Below, piece by piece: positions 9,501-16,301 of a DNA stretch of 64,000 nucleotides. This DNA is from JAJPXI01 sp051867655 (lineage in GTDB: Bacteria; Bacillota; Clostridia; Oscillospirales; Oscillospiraceae). How positions within the stretch are numbered: the stretch's first letter is position 1; the number at the start of each line of letters is the position of its first letter. Below the pieces are notes generated by a model, which searched no databases, was not told the DNA's origin, and worked only from the letters and a program-made list of their open reading frames with translations. The stretch lies in assembly GCA_051867655.1 (NCBI GenBank), contig JBJDYV010000109.1, positions 1-64,000 of the forward strand, given 5' to 3'. Both the position numbers and the translations under genes were made by a program.

Positions 9501-10092
9501 CGGTAATGTCACCGTTAAGGCAACCTTCACCGTGATCAAGCAGCCTGTGGAGAACCCCTTCGCGGATGTGAAAGAGAGTGACTTCTTCTATGACGGGGTG
9601 CTGTGGGCCGTGGAGAACGGCATCACCGTGGGTACAAACGCAGAAGGAACCCTGTTCAGTCCGGACACAGCCTGCACCCGCGCCCAGGTCGTGACCTTCC
9701 TGTGGCGGGCCAACGGCTGCCCGGAGCCCAGGAGCAGTGTGAACCCCTTCACCGATGTGGCGGAAGATTCCTATTACTACAAGGCCGTTCTGTGGGCCGT
9801 GGAGAATAACATCACCACGGGCACCGGAGACGGCACCACCTTCAGCCCGGATCTCACCTGCACCCGCGATCAGGCCGTGACCTTCCTGTGGCGTTCCGCC
9901 GGAAAGCCCGCCGCAAGCTCCGGCAGGTCGTTCACGGATGTCTCCGCCTCCGCCTACTATGCCTCCGCCGTCCAGTGGGCCGTGGCGAACGGCGTCACCA
10001 AAGGTACGGGCGACGGCAGCACCTTCAGCCCCGCCGACACCTGCACCCGCGCCCAGATCGTGACCTTCCTCTATCGCGCCTGCGCGGATTGA
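3547..10092 (+). CDS. Giant S-layer-homology surface protein
   Basis: A 2181-residue secreted protein. Residues 1-27 are a signal peptide ending in ALA. Residues about 28-140 resemble degenerate SLH motifs (HWADDAVNTL, then INGYADGSLGETDSVTKAQF). About 190-620 is rich in G/N/T turns, like a right-handed beta-helix. Ig-like and extended beta regions follow. Residues about 1574-1660 look like a Cna-B/prealbumin fold, about 1682-1760 like a second one. A proline-rich linker (about 1891-1910) leads to a bacterial repeat domain and three canonical SLH repeats from about 2003, 2065 and 2127 to the end, which anchor the protein to the cell wall. The start follows GGAGG with 7-base spacing. Ligand unknown; adhesion or wall assembly is an inference. 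Confidence 0.9.
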   Translation: MSRTKRWLAGLLCAALLLSLLPTAALAEEGHWADDAVNTLNGIYGSGVFEASDENMTEADAAAVLKKMDSSTSVSLDTTTEPSPDLSRAKACTILADIFDLPVPDGTSAIQYLYQQNIINGYADGSLGETDSVTKAQFAVITYRVLNFVGGGEENGEPVGVAQIDGEDLIVGEEIVGDLPDGVQYTPAADGSPGILTLNGAALSSVHVWEQSLVIELQGENTITLSDSSDRDTALKFDNCDNVTIRGGGKLTVTSPVNAVGFEGESGGVFAITGENTTVIANNTSGYWKDEPEGEYGYSGLTGHMNLQVNDGAALTAVGGFMGLLIIGNTELENCTVNSNRIHLHGIETQNDSVCEPTTATVGTDALVNVTARSVDEIDSFFAVLSNAQLVLDGGTIKIDITAKDADHVQALHTQEAGSSILIKSGALNITTLSGRGIDVDNGTFFTQSGGAITIQHDDSTRDDADRYASAGMEVHTGGQAVISGGTFTTKDMDCGIQLEDALAITSGTITLNGRNAGLALSPMGSLTVLGGTLNVTATGTQYGRFALFSQGGLFRFLGGTTTLNSSDLALLAETDNENIVTLGSGMYAVDDTGKEVQLEVSSSGITHYSSPQVTISSTPGSSTYAALMELVNGGQVTAGSSFTVRMVLSLDAPGGSVAFALPEGITLLENSVTVNGQAGNANVNGQQVFVDVKNSDIIRFSATAVQEGSYTIEAAVTADSKTRTETLSLDVNAFTLSLPSQVNRTTIPVSGTAAPGSTVTFYEGDQVIGRVKANALGSWSTRITIGSDVGAHSVSATIVLDSFTATSETFSLNYDPNSAVVSTLTVSNLIHGKTDADPPVQTKLVIDYLNGTRSSNYYTYWPDLPTFTFAVAFADGTGTPDKVEDVTVVTTDWRGVETTIPLSYESSSGTWTGTHDFDGEQVPVPEMFRVEWEAVGTSDPEEPDEIPPVEELEEIIEDNSDGAFATGSTDFTFAVISSAGLTLTDSAGEKIDFANTDGTISSTSYQPGELYIATLSAGYFPDYRGHDTLYILIDGERDGNDTYKYADNVVSDVSSASLSDWTDSTFTAPGASYSVGDVLIVDDSTAICITGQNGSTYTYTQAGLEDIYQELQVSRIDDTAELILEGYDQEEIAQAFLQTQTFAAYRSAVAQYADTHQASLSYEGDDFSVGVELEYGLGGTASNPQLLIKPTITVETTMKTRLPAVGEVETKVTGKFSYTLEQDLDFQILLTDGSFQSIFLTRDQTQTFNLDIAVSVGEESDEEGAAELEMYFGQKAVEQYLEELENGTDTRPKLSLGKIRIPTQVPFVFAYVALDLETELSFFGELGMSGTLVCSQTDGFLCTSEGKFQTFSQPKAPEISASVDLHLKASAGIALTASAGLELLDVVNTSVYAQAGPTFGINGHGTATYSSGSSAGWEAEILVTGTFDIEIGLRASLKIAKVFAVSQEFPFYEASIPIFTIGANAMPTHFQTIEQNPVYVKKNSDLKQLLDLTLDYQAFSVSTGNGTIYESSKVFDLDRYSFDLLDPVDARVSLTKDGQLTVFADWEFDFDVKVTYQGSTDSYKIWKIVTLRYTPNSFTILKETQDGGSRVALFSVWDLTDRSYTGEFTTSPDGIAIVPAVTGHTYQVTELQCASGYYPLTPVQTISVTGDEDEDLLTFINVRNLREHTPNVVVPGAGDPSGYVYEGIESNRMPGVTVSLYQAEDADGTNAALWNAEDFDQSNMLTTDLLGQYLWMVPNGSYWQVVCTAEGYEYEEVSSDWLPVPPVQTGVNLGLVSKQAASMTLSVSQEDNLLTLRFDRPVTLSSLADLTVTVNGQEVYGSLVPVDAGWSVTDVPADSTPCATTFYFCLEPEQPLSVGDTVQAAAPGVTTYAGTTGEIQEATVVQDPEDTPNPGDTPDPGNKPHPGSGNGGAVTSYSITVPASVPNGSVSASPNQAKAGDTVTITVKPDTGYELESLTVTDRKGAPVMLTELGGGKYTFVMPAGNVTVKATFTVIKQPVENPFADVKESDFFYDGVLWAVENGITVGTNAEGTLFSPDTACTRAQVVTFLWRANGCPEPRSSVNPFTDVAEDSYYYKAVLWAVENNITTGTGDGTTFSPDLTCTRDQAVTFLWRSAGKPAASSGRSFTDVSASAYYASAVQWAVANGVTKGTGDGSTFSPADTCTRAQIVTFLYRACAD

Positions 10093-10141
10093 TCAATCCA
10101 ACAAACAACAGAGGAATGGCATCTCAAATTTAACCACGCGT

Positions 10142-10180
10142 AAAGTACCGCGTCTGGAGCAAACCAGGCGCGGTATTTTA
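10142..10180 (+). terminator. Terminator after the surface-protein gene
   Basis: TACCGCG (10146-10152) pairs with CGCGGTA (10169-10175), extended inward by CTGG/CCAG, followed by TTTTA. It closes the long monocistronic transcript. Confidence 0.75.
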
Positions 10181-10475
10181 CTGCACGCATGTCGAAGGGG
10201 CCGAGGATAGGCATACTGTGTGTGCCTGCCGCATGTTTCAGAGCTCCTCGATGTGGGAAACGAGTTTCTCGTGGGTGCGAATATTCAAATCGTTCAGAAG
10301 TTTGCGAGTGTTAAAAGCCTTGTTGGCAAGCAAACTTTTGTATTCTTTGTGTCAAATTGAAATATTATCGTACCGTTTAAGAAACGGCGGTAAACTCCAT
10401 CCGGGAGCCGGTCAATAAGTGCGGAGCTGAACCTGGTGCATATTCAGGACCTTCCGGCCAGGGGCCGCGTCCACC
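10181..10475. other. Intergenic stretch with possible gene relics
   Basis: No intact gene is supported. On the minus strand, 10249-10363 holds a 37-codon open stretch with protein-like composition ending in SHIEEL and a stop, but an in-frame stop precedes it and there is no start. A second minus-strand stretch at about 10420-10475 ends in NMHQVQLRTY. Both could be decayed C-termini of unrelated genes. The plus-strand ORF at 10218-10418 has no ribosome-binding site and unusual composition, so it is not called. Confidence 0.35.
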
Positions 10476-10504
10476 TTTCAAAAACAGGATCGATGTGGTA
10501 TACT
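10476..10504 (+). promoter_or_regulatory. Promoter of trmO
   Basis: TTTCAA (10476-10481), a 17-base spacer and TATACT (10499-10504), 33 bases upstream of the start codon. Confidence 0.6.
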
Positions 10505-10536
10505 TATTTCAATATTGAAGGAAAGCAGGACATTCC

Positions 10537-11214
10537 ATGAAGGTCATTGCCCGCATCCACAGCGCGTTCCCTGAAAAATTCGGCATTCCCCGGCAGAGCG
10601 GCCTGGTGGAGGACCTGGCGGCCCAGGTCGTTTTTGAGCCGGAGTACCGCAGCCCGGAGGCGGTGCGGGGGCTGGAGGAGTTCAGCCATGTGTGGCTGAT
10701 CTGGGAGTTCTCCGAGACGGCCCGGGATACCTGGTCCCCCACGGTGCGCCCGCCGCGGCTGGGCGGAAACCAGCGGCTGGGGGTGTTCGCTACCCGTTCC
10801 CCGTACCGGCCCAACCCCATCGGTCTGTCCTGTGTCAAGCTGGAGCGGGTGGAGCTCAGCGCGGCCCTGGGGCCGGTGCTCCACGTCCGGGGCGCTGACC
10901 TGATGGACGGCACGCCCATCTATGACATCAAGCCCTATCTGCCCTATGCCGACTGCCACCCGGAGGCGGTGGGAGGCTTCGCCGCCCAGCGCCCGGAGGG
11001 CGGCCTGACGGTGGAGATCCCCGAGCCCTGGCTGACCCAGATCCCCGAGGCGGAGCGGGCAGGTCTTGCGGGCGTGCTGGCCCAGGACCCCCGCCCGGCT
11101 TATCAACGGGACCCGGAACGCGTGTACGGCCTCTCCTTCGCGGGGCTGGAGGTGCGCTTCCGGGTGGATGGAGAGCGCCTGACCGTCTGTCAGGTTGAAA
11201 AGAAAACGAATTGA
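10537..11214 (+). CDS. trmO: tRNA (t6A37) N6-methyltransferase TrmO (TsaA/YaeB family)
   Basis: A 225-residue SAM-dependent enzyme that methylates N6-threonylcarbamoyladenosine at tRNA position 37 in ANN-decoding tRNAs. The family signature is clear: the N-terminal FPEKFGIPRQSG segment, EEFSHVWLIWEF, and ATRSPYRPNPIGLS followed by the SAM-site region VRGADLMDGTPIYDIKPY. The length matches the bacterial family (about 220-235). The C-terminal part from about 165 is the usual small substrate-binding domain. It is a single-gene transcript with its own promoter at 10476-10504 and a terminator at 11219-11266. Confidence 0.93.
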   Translation: MKVIARIHSAFPEKFGIPRQSGLVEDLAAQVVFEPEYRSPEAVRGLEEFSHVWLIWEFSETARDTWSPTVRPPRLGGNQRLGVFATRSPYRPNPIGLSCVKLERVELSAALGPVLHVRGADLMDGTPIYDIKPYLPYADCHPEAVGGFAAQRPEGGLTVEIPEPWLTQIPEAERAGLAGVLAQDPRPAYQRDPERVYGLSFAGLEVRFRVDGERLTVCQVEKKTN

Positions 11215-11218
11215 AAAT

Positions 11219-11266
11219 CAGGACCCGGATCTGCGCCGCGTTTCAGCGTGCAGGATCCGGGTCCTG
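11219..11266. terminator. Bidirectional terminator between trmO and the NTPase gene
   Basis: CAGGACCCGGATC (11219-11231) pairs with GATCCGGGTCCTG (11254-11266); the loop region contains a second small pairing. Both flanks are followed by T-rich sequence in their own direction. Confidence 0.8.
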
Positions 11267-11271
11267 TGTCT

Positions 11272-11790
11272 TTAATAGTTGTGCTGAAAAAAAGCCGTGA
11301 TCTGATCGGGCAGCTCGTTTCGGTTGTCCGGCGTCACCGGGAGAAGGAGAACCTTGGGGTGGCGGCGCAGGTCGTCCAGCCAGCCGTGAAAGCCCTGGCG
11401 CACCACGCCCAGGACGGGGATGGTCCCGTCCAGCGCGGCGAAGATCTCCGCCTGAAAGGCAGCGGCCTGTCCCTCGAACCGCCCGCATTCGTCCATCAGG
11501 ATCAGACCGTCCTGCCGTTGGCGGGCCCGGCGGAGAATCTCCACGCCCAGGGTATCAAAGCGGTCGGTCAGGACCTCGGGGCCGTGGTGGGTAAAGCGTA
11601 CCACCACATGGTCTTCGTCATATACGGGCTCACCGCCTGCGTCCCAGAGATAGACCCGGCTGTCTGGCCGGCCCCGGTACGGGCCAAAGCCGCTGCGGAA
11701 GCCTCCGATGGAAAGACCCAGAGCGGAGATCGTTTTTTGAAGGATGGTGCTTTTCCCCACCTGCACATCCCCGGTCAGAAAGATATGCAT
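11272..11790 (-). CDS. THEP1-family nucleoside-triphosphatase
   Basis: A 172-residue P-loop NTPase. The Walker A motif is GDVQVGKST at residues 7-15 and the Walker B is LILMDECG near 95-102; the sizes and spacing match the THEP1 (NTPase, archaeal and bacterial) family, which hydrolyses NTPs to NDPs with loose base specificity. The biological role of the family is poorly known. Its ATG overlaps the ychF stop by one base (TGATG), so it is translated by coupling as the second gene of the ychF operon. Confidence 0.85.
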   Translation of the reverse strand: MHIFLTGDVQVGKSTILQKTISALGLSIGGFRSGFGPYRGRPDSRVYLWDAGGEPVYDEDHVVVRFTHHGPEVLTDRFDTLGVEILRRARQRQDGLILMDECGRFEGQAAAFQAEIFAALDGTIPVLGVVRQGFHGWLDDLRRHPKVLLLPVTPDNRNELPDQITAFFQHNY

Positions 11791-12881
11791 CAGACGTTAA
11801 AGCGGAACAGGACGATGTCGCCGTCCTTCATGACATATTCCTTGCCCTCGGAGCGCACCAGCCCTTTTTCCCGGGCGGCGGCCATGGAGCCGCAGGCCAT
11901 CAGGTCATCGTAGGCCACCACCTCGGCCCGGATGAAGCCGCGCTCAAAGTCCGTGTGGATCTTGCCGGCGGCCTGGGGGGCCTTGGTGCCGTTGACGATG
12001 GTCCAGGCGCGGCACTCGTCCTCGCCGCTGGTCAGGAAGGAGATCAGGCCCAGCAGGGCGTAGCTGGCCTTGATGAGCCGGTCCAGACCGGACTCGGCAA
12101 TGCCCAGCTCCTCCAGGAACAGGGCCTTTTCCTCGCTGTCCAGCTCGGCGATCTCCGCCTCCAGCTTGGCGCACACGGGAATGACCTGGGCACCCTCCTT
12201 GGCGGCCAGGTCGGCCACCTGGTTGTAGTAGGCGTTGTCCCGCCAGCCGGCGAAGCCGTCCTCATCCAGGTTGGCGGCGTAGATGACGGGCTTCAGGGAC
12301 AGAAGCTCGCTGGTGGCAATGATCTCCTGATCCTCCTCATCGCACGGGAAGGAGCGGGCAGAGTTTCCGTCGTTGAGCCAGTCCTTCAGGGCGGTGAACA
12401 CCTCCACCTCGTGGAGGAATTTTTTGTCGGCCTTGGCGGCCTTCTGGGCCTTGTCGATGCGGCGCTCCACCATCTCCACGTCGGCCATGATCAGCTCGAT
12501 GTCGATGATGCCGATGTCCCGCAGGGGGTCGGTGGAACCCTCCACATGGATCACGTTTTCGTCGTCAAAGCAGCGCACCACATGGACGATGGCGGCGCAC
12601 TCGCGGATGTTGGCCAAAAACTTGTTGCCCAGGCCCTCACCCTTGCTGGCGCCCTTCACCAGACCGGCGATGTCCACGAACTCCACCACGGCGGGGGTGG
12701 TCTTCTTGGGGTGGTACATCTCGCTGAGCTTGTCCAGGCGGGCGTCGGGCACGGCCACCACGCCCACGTTGGGGTCGATGGTGCAGAAGGGGTAGTTGGC
12801 GCTCTCGGCGCCGGCGTTGGTAATGGCGTTGAACAGGGTGCTCTTGCCCACGTTGGGCAGACCCACAATGCCTAACTTCAT
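11790..12881 (-). CDS. ychF: Redox-regulated ATPase YchF (OLA1 family)
   Basis: A 363-residue Obg-like ATPase that binds the ribosome and is linked to oxidative-stress responses. G1 is GLPNVGKST at residues 7-15; DIAGLVKGASKGEGLGN forms the G3 region. The G4 motif is the family-specific NLDE instead of NKxD, which explains ATP rather than GTP preference. The C-terminal 85 residues form the TGS domain (GEDECRAWTIVNGTKAPQAA). The length is exactly that of the family. The start follows GAAGG; a good promoter lies at 12914-12942. The gene heads a two-gene operon with the THEP1 NTPase. Confidence 0.97.
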   Translation of the reverse strand: MKLGIVGLPNVGKSTLFNAITNAGAESANYPFCTIDPNVGVVAVPDARLDKLSEMYHPKKTTPAVVEFVDIAGLVKGASKGEGLGNKFLANIRECAAIVHVVRCFDDENVIHVEGSTDPLRDIGIIDIELIMADVEMVERRIDKAQKAAKADKKFLHEVEVFTALKDWLNDGNSARSFPCDEEDQEIIATSELLSLKPVIYAANLDEDGFAGWRDNAYYNQVADLAAKEGAQVIPVCAKLEAEIAELDSEEKALFLEELGIAESGLDRLIKASYALLGLISFLTSGEDECRAWTIVNGTKAPQAAGKIHTDFERGFIRAEVVAYDDLMACGSMAAAREKGLVRSEGKEYVMKDGDIVLFRFNV

Positions 12882-12913
12882 CGGAAAACCTTCTTTCGGT
12901 GTATATCTTCCAT

Positions 12914-12942
12914 ATTATATCGAATTTGCCCGGAAAAAACAA
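12914..12942 (-). promoter_or_regulatory. Promoter of ychF
   Basis: Read on the minus strand: TTGTTT (12942-12937), a 17-base spacer and TATAAT (12919-12914), 33 bases before the ychF start codon. Confidence 0.8.
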
Positions 12943-12972
12943 GCCCGGAGGTTGGTTGTTCCGTACGAAGAA

Positions 12973-12999
12973 GGGAGAGACCCGCGCAGGGCCTCTCCC
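12973..12999 (-). terminator. Terminator of the blaI-like operon
   Basis: GGGAGAG (12973-12979) pairs with CTCTCCC (12993-12999) with additional GC pairs in the loop; read on the minus strand it is followed by TTCTTCG. It lies 8 bases beyond the stop of the 55-aa ORF. Confidence 0.7.
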
Positions 13000-13007
13000 G
13001 TTCTGCC

Positions 13008-13175
13008 TTATTGAAACCGATACCCGCGTACCTGCAGGCTTTGGAGGAAACTGATAAAATATCCCCGGTCGTGGAAATCGTACCGCCGGTATCCGTCCAC
13101 CGGGTGGAAGGAGGCGATCAAGGCCTGTTCGTCCAGCCAGACGATATGGCGGTCTCCATGGTTGTTTTTTTCCAT
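13008..13175 (-). CDS. 55-residue protein coupled to the M56 peptidase gene
   Basis: A small ORF read on the minus strand from ATG (13175-13173) to TAA (13010-13008). Its start overlaps the M56 stop by one base (TGATG), the same coupling used by other gene pairs in this window, and its stop is followed at once by the operon terminator. The sequence is rich in aromatic and charged residues (VDGYRRYDFHDRGYFISFLQ) and ends in YRFQ; there is no membrane segment or signal peptide. I do not recognise a family. The position argues for a real third gene of the operon. Confidence 0.65.
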   Translation of the reverse strand: MEKNNHGDRHIVWLDEQALIASFHPVDGYRRYDFHDRGYFISFLQSLQVRGYRFQ

Positions 13176-15775
13176 CATCGAAGTGCCTCACTCAATGGGC
13201 ACACATAGGAAAAGACACCGTTATCATAGCTGTAAATATCGCCGCCGCTGTCGTTCCATGCCAGTATCATATTGCTGTACTCCCTTTGGATATTGGCGAT
13301 CAGTCCGGTGTAATCCGATGCGGTGCAGTCCAGGGCCTCGTTGACATCGATACGGTGGAGTTCAAAACCGTAGACCTCATAAATAACAAGGGACTTGTTG
13401 TTTTGGTTCAGCCAGACAAGCCCCTCCCAAAGGCCATTTCCGTCCAGATCGTGCAGTTCCACACTTCCGTTTTCCGCACTGGCGGTCAGGAAAAGGTACA
13501 GATCGAAGCAATCCAAAACAACGGCGGACTCGTTGATCCCGTCTCCCACGTACCGGAGCAGCACGCTGCCTAACGTGTCACCTGCATAAAAGCTGATGTG
13601 TCGGTCTCCGGCTCCCGAAAGGCCCAAAATGACGCCGCCCGCACCGGAGAAGGGGAAGGTGTCCGGCTGATCGAATGGATAAAGGGTTTCGGCCGCCGTG
13701 TGAAGCATGTCGATGATTTCGCCGCTTACCGCGATCCCGCGCGTTTCAGTGCCTTTATCCCATGTCAAAGAGGCAATGTCCTCTGCGGTGAGCTCCGCTA
13801 AAACTGCCTGCATTGCAGGAGGCTCCTCGGTAACAGGAGACCAGCTGATGCGTTTGTCGATGGTAAAGCTGGCCGCCATTGCGTGCAGGACCGGCAGTTC
13901 TTCCTCTCTCAGCTTGCTCTTGACCCAGACACAGGTGATCATATAGCTGGACTGTTCCGTATCCGGTACAAAGAATAACTCGGTTTGGGCATCGCCGCCG
14001 AGCGGGTTGAGCAGATAATAGTAGTCGAAGGGACTGTCCATGTCGGTCTCGTAAGGCCATGCGCCGACCTCGCCGTAATGTGCTTTAATGTCCTCCATGC
14101 GATCCGTACAGAACTGAACCGACAAATGCGCACCCGTACCATATAGAGAGTTCCACTGATCCCAAACGTTGGCTTTGCTCCACCCCGAAACGGGAATATA
14201 GAGATACCAGCCGTCGCCGTCATAGCGGTGGGCGGGGTGGTTGCCCAGCTCGTCGTGGGGCAGCAGGTCAATGACGTACAAAGGCAGGTCAAGGCCGTAT
14301 TCCTTCACATACCAGTCGTAGATGGCTTCTTCATAGCTGTGGTGATAGCTGTAGAATTCCATGCCAATGATAGCGTCGGAGACAGAGCGGTCGTAGAGAA
14401 TGTCATAGCTGCCGTCCTCATAGCGCAGAGCCACCAAAACATGTCCGCCTGCCCCCTCCGGGTCGTACCAGCCGTCCTCAAACATCCCATCCACCAGCGC
14501 GACATCGTCCGGGTCCGCGTCTGTTTTGACAAAACACTGGAATTCCCACGATTCCAGCGTTCCTTCCGAAGCCAGGCCCGCCAGTTCACCTGTCTTCTCC
14601 AACTGTGCGACTTTTGCGTCCAATACCCGGGCGGCTGCCGTGGTATTTTCCGCACCGCTTTCCGCCAGAGAATAAGAAGAGTAGGTTAATTCACGGCCGA
14701 TCGTGCTCTGCAGCACTTCGTTTGCGAAGTCCTCCATGCTGGCATACTGGCCGGTCTTCACTCCGTCGGACACGGGGACGGGATCCGGCTCGGAATCTGC
14801 CTGCTGTTCCGGATTGGCGGCGCAGGCCAACACGGCCAGAACGCAGAGAAGAACGGCCAGAAGCGTCACCCAGGTCTTCGGCTTTTTCCAGTTCAGCACG
14901 TTTTTGATTCGGCTTTTCACGCTGGTCTCACCGAAGGCCAGCGGACTGGGAGCTGGGAAATGGGGACTGACCGCAAAGGACAGCAGGGTCGTGCTGTACG
15001 CCTTGACCCTGTTTGCACCCCCGGCGATCACCTTTTCGTCGCAGCTCATCTCCATGTCCCGGCCCATCAGGTGGAAGGACAGCCAGCACAGGGGGTTGAA
15101 CCAGTGGACGGTCAGCAGCAGGAACGCAAAGGGCTTGACGAGATAGTCCCTGCGCCTGATGTGGTACCGTTCATGCTCCAGCACATAGTTCAGGGTGTCT
15201 CCATCGAGACCGAAGGGAATGTAGATCTTCGGATGGATCAGACCCAGCAGGAAGGGGGAGCGGATACAGTCGGACTGGTAGATATTGTCCCGGAGCAGCA
15301 CGGCGGTGCGCATCTGCCGGCACATTTTCACATAGCAGATGACGCTGTAGATCAGCAGTGCCGCCATGCCGGCGCACCAGACCACCGTGCCCACGGTAAT
15401 CCAAAACTGCAAAGGATCGGCACTGGCCGCCGCCGGCAGGGAGCCGCTGACGACCTCTCCGGGGTTCACCGGGACGGCGGCGCCCGCCCCGGCCTGCGGC
15501 TGCACGGCTGCCGTGACTGTGTTGGGAATGTGGTCAAGCTGGGCGGCTCCGCCCGCCGTGACCTGCACGGTGGCGGTGCGGGGGGCCAGGCTGAACAGGC
15601 TGAAAACCGACTGCCAGGAGATGGGACAGCAGAGCCGGAAGGCCACCACGCTCCAGAGCAGATAGGAGATCTTTTTCGGCATCTTCCGCAGAAAAAGACG
15701 CAAAAGCAGCACCGCCGCGATCACATAGCTGGCGGTCATGCTCATGTTCAGGACCTTCAGAAAGACAGCTTCCAT
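13175..15775 (-). CDS. BlaR1/MecR1-like M56 metallopeptidase sensor
   Basis: An 866-residue membrane protease. The first about 150 residues carry three membrane segments; the zinc site HERYH lies at residues 201-205, followed by a further hydrophobic segment and a last one near 310 (VTLLAVLLCVLAVLACA). The remaining about 540 residues are predicted outside the cell. In BlaR1 that part is a penicillin-binding domain; no SxxK/SxN arrangement is visible here, so the signal is probably not a beta-lactam. The C-terminus has a DLDGNGLWEG loop typical of calcium-binding repeats. The family mechanism is cleavage of the adjacent BlaI-type repressor after sensing. The gene begins one base after the repressor gene ends. 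Confidence 0.88.
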   Translation of the reverse strand: MEAVFLKVLNMSMTASYVIAAVLLLRLFLRKMPKKISYLLWSVVAFRLCCPISWQSVFSLFSLAPRTATVQVTAGGAAQLDHIPNTVTAAVQPQAGAGAAVPVNPGEVVSGSLPAAASADPLQFWITVGTVVWCAGMAALLIYSVICYVKMCRQMRTAVLLRDNIYQSDCIRSPFLLGLIHPKIYIPFGLDGDTLNYVLEHERYHIRRRDYLVKPFAFLLLTVHWFNPLCWLSFHLMGRDMEMSCDEKVIAGGANRVKAYSTTLLSFAVSPHFPAPSPLAFGETSVKSRIKNVLNWKKPKTWVTLLAVLLCVLAVLACAANPEQQADSEPDPVPVSDGVKTGQYASMEDFANEVLQSTIGRELTYSSYSLAESGAENTTAAARVLDAKVAQLEKTGELAGLASEGTLESWEFQCFVKTDADPDDVALVDGMFEDGWYDPEGAGGHVLVALRYEDGSYDILYDRSVSDAIIGMEFYSYHHSYEEAIYDWYVKEYGLDLPLYVIDLLPHDELGNHPAHRYDGDGWYLYIPVSGWSKANVWDQWNSLYGTGAHLSVQFCTDRMEDIKAHYGEVGAWPYETDMDSPFDYYYLLNPLGGDAQTELFFVPDTEQSSYMITCVWVKSKLREEELPVLHAMAASFTIDKRISWSPVTEEPPAMQAVLAELTAEDIASLTWDKGTETRGIAVSGEIIDMLHTAAETLYPFDQPDTFPFSGAGGVILGLSGAGDRHISFYAGDTLGSVLLRYVGDGINESAVVLDCFDLYLFLTASAENGSVELHDLDGNGLWEGLVWLNQNNKSLVIYEVYGFELHRIDVNEALDCTASDYTGLIANIQREYSNMILAWNDSGGDIYSYDNGVFSYVCPLSEALR

Positions 15776-15776
15776 G

Positions 15777-16139
15777 TCACTCCTCCTTGTGTTCGTCGAT
15801 CAGACGCTTCAGCTCGGCGGCCTCCTGTTGGGAAATGGTTTTGCCGTCTAAAAAGGAGACAAGGAAATTCGGGAGGGAGCCCCCGAAGGTCTGTTCCACA
15901 AACAGCTCACTTTCGGACGCCTGAACCTCCCCCCGGGGGATCAGGGCGGTGACAACGGCGTTTTCATTTTGGGCAAAGCCCTTTTCGCAGAGCTTTTTCA
16001 GCATGGTATAGGTCGTGGATTTTTTCCACCCGAGCTTTTCCCGGCACAGCTCCACCAGCTTTGTGGAATTGACCGGCTCGTTGTCCCAGATCACATCCAT
16101 AAAGCGGTAGTCGCTTTCACACAATCTTCTGCGCTCCAT
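15777..16139 (-). CDS. BlaI/MecI/CopY-family repressor
   Basis: A 120-residue winged-helix repressor. Residues 8-75 form the DNA-binding domain (YRFMDVIWDNEPVNSTKLVE, then KKSTTYTMLKKLCEKGF); the C-terminal helices mediate dimerisation and contain the region normally cut by the M56 partner. The start follows AAGGAGG with 7-base spacing. It is the first gene of the operon with the M56 peptidase and the 55-aa ORF. An inverted repeat in the promoter (16154-16202) is the likely operator, giving autoregulation. Confidence 0.9.
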   Translation of the reverse strand: MERRRLCESDYRFMDVIWDNEPVNSTKLVELCREKLGWKKSTTYTMLKKLCEKGFAQNENAVVTALIPRGEVQASESELFVEQTFGGSLPNFLVSFLDGKTISQQEAAELKRLIDEHKEE

Positions 16140-16153
16140 TCAGATACCTCCTT

Positions 16154-16202
16154 AGGTCTATCTATATAAACCTCTCTGTAAAAAGACTATAACAATAGAC
16201 CT
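16154..16202 (-). promoter_or_regulatory. Promoter/operator of the blaI-like operon
   Basis: A perfect inverted repeat AGGTCTAT (16154-16161) and ATAGACCT (16195-16202) brackets the AT-rich promoter. An additional partial copy (GACTAT) lies at 16185-16190. Read on the minus strand the -10 is probably within TATATAGAT next to the inner arm. Symmetric sites around the promoter are typical for BlaI-family repressors, though the half-site differs from the classic TACA/TGTA form. Confidence 0.6.
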
Positions 16203-16301
16203 CGTTTGTCAAGAGGAAAATTTTCTTTTTTGCTCCTTGCGTTTCCCGGGGAAAGCGAGTAGAATAGCGGGGCAAAATGATCAGAACGGACGGGATCGGC
16301 C

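Noticed and set aside
10218..10418. 66-codon plus-strand ORF
   Set aside because: No ribosome-binding site and no family; the opposite strand has more protein-like relics.
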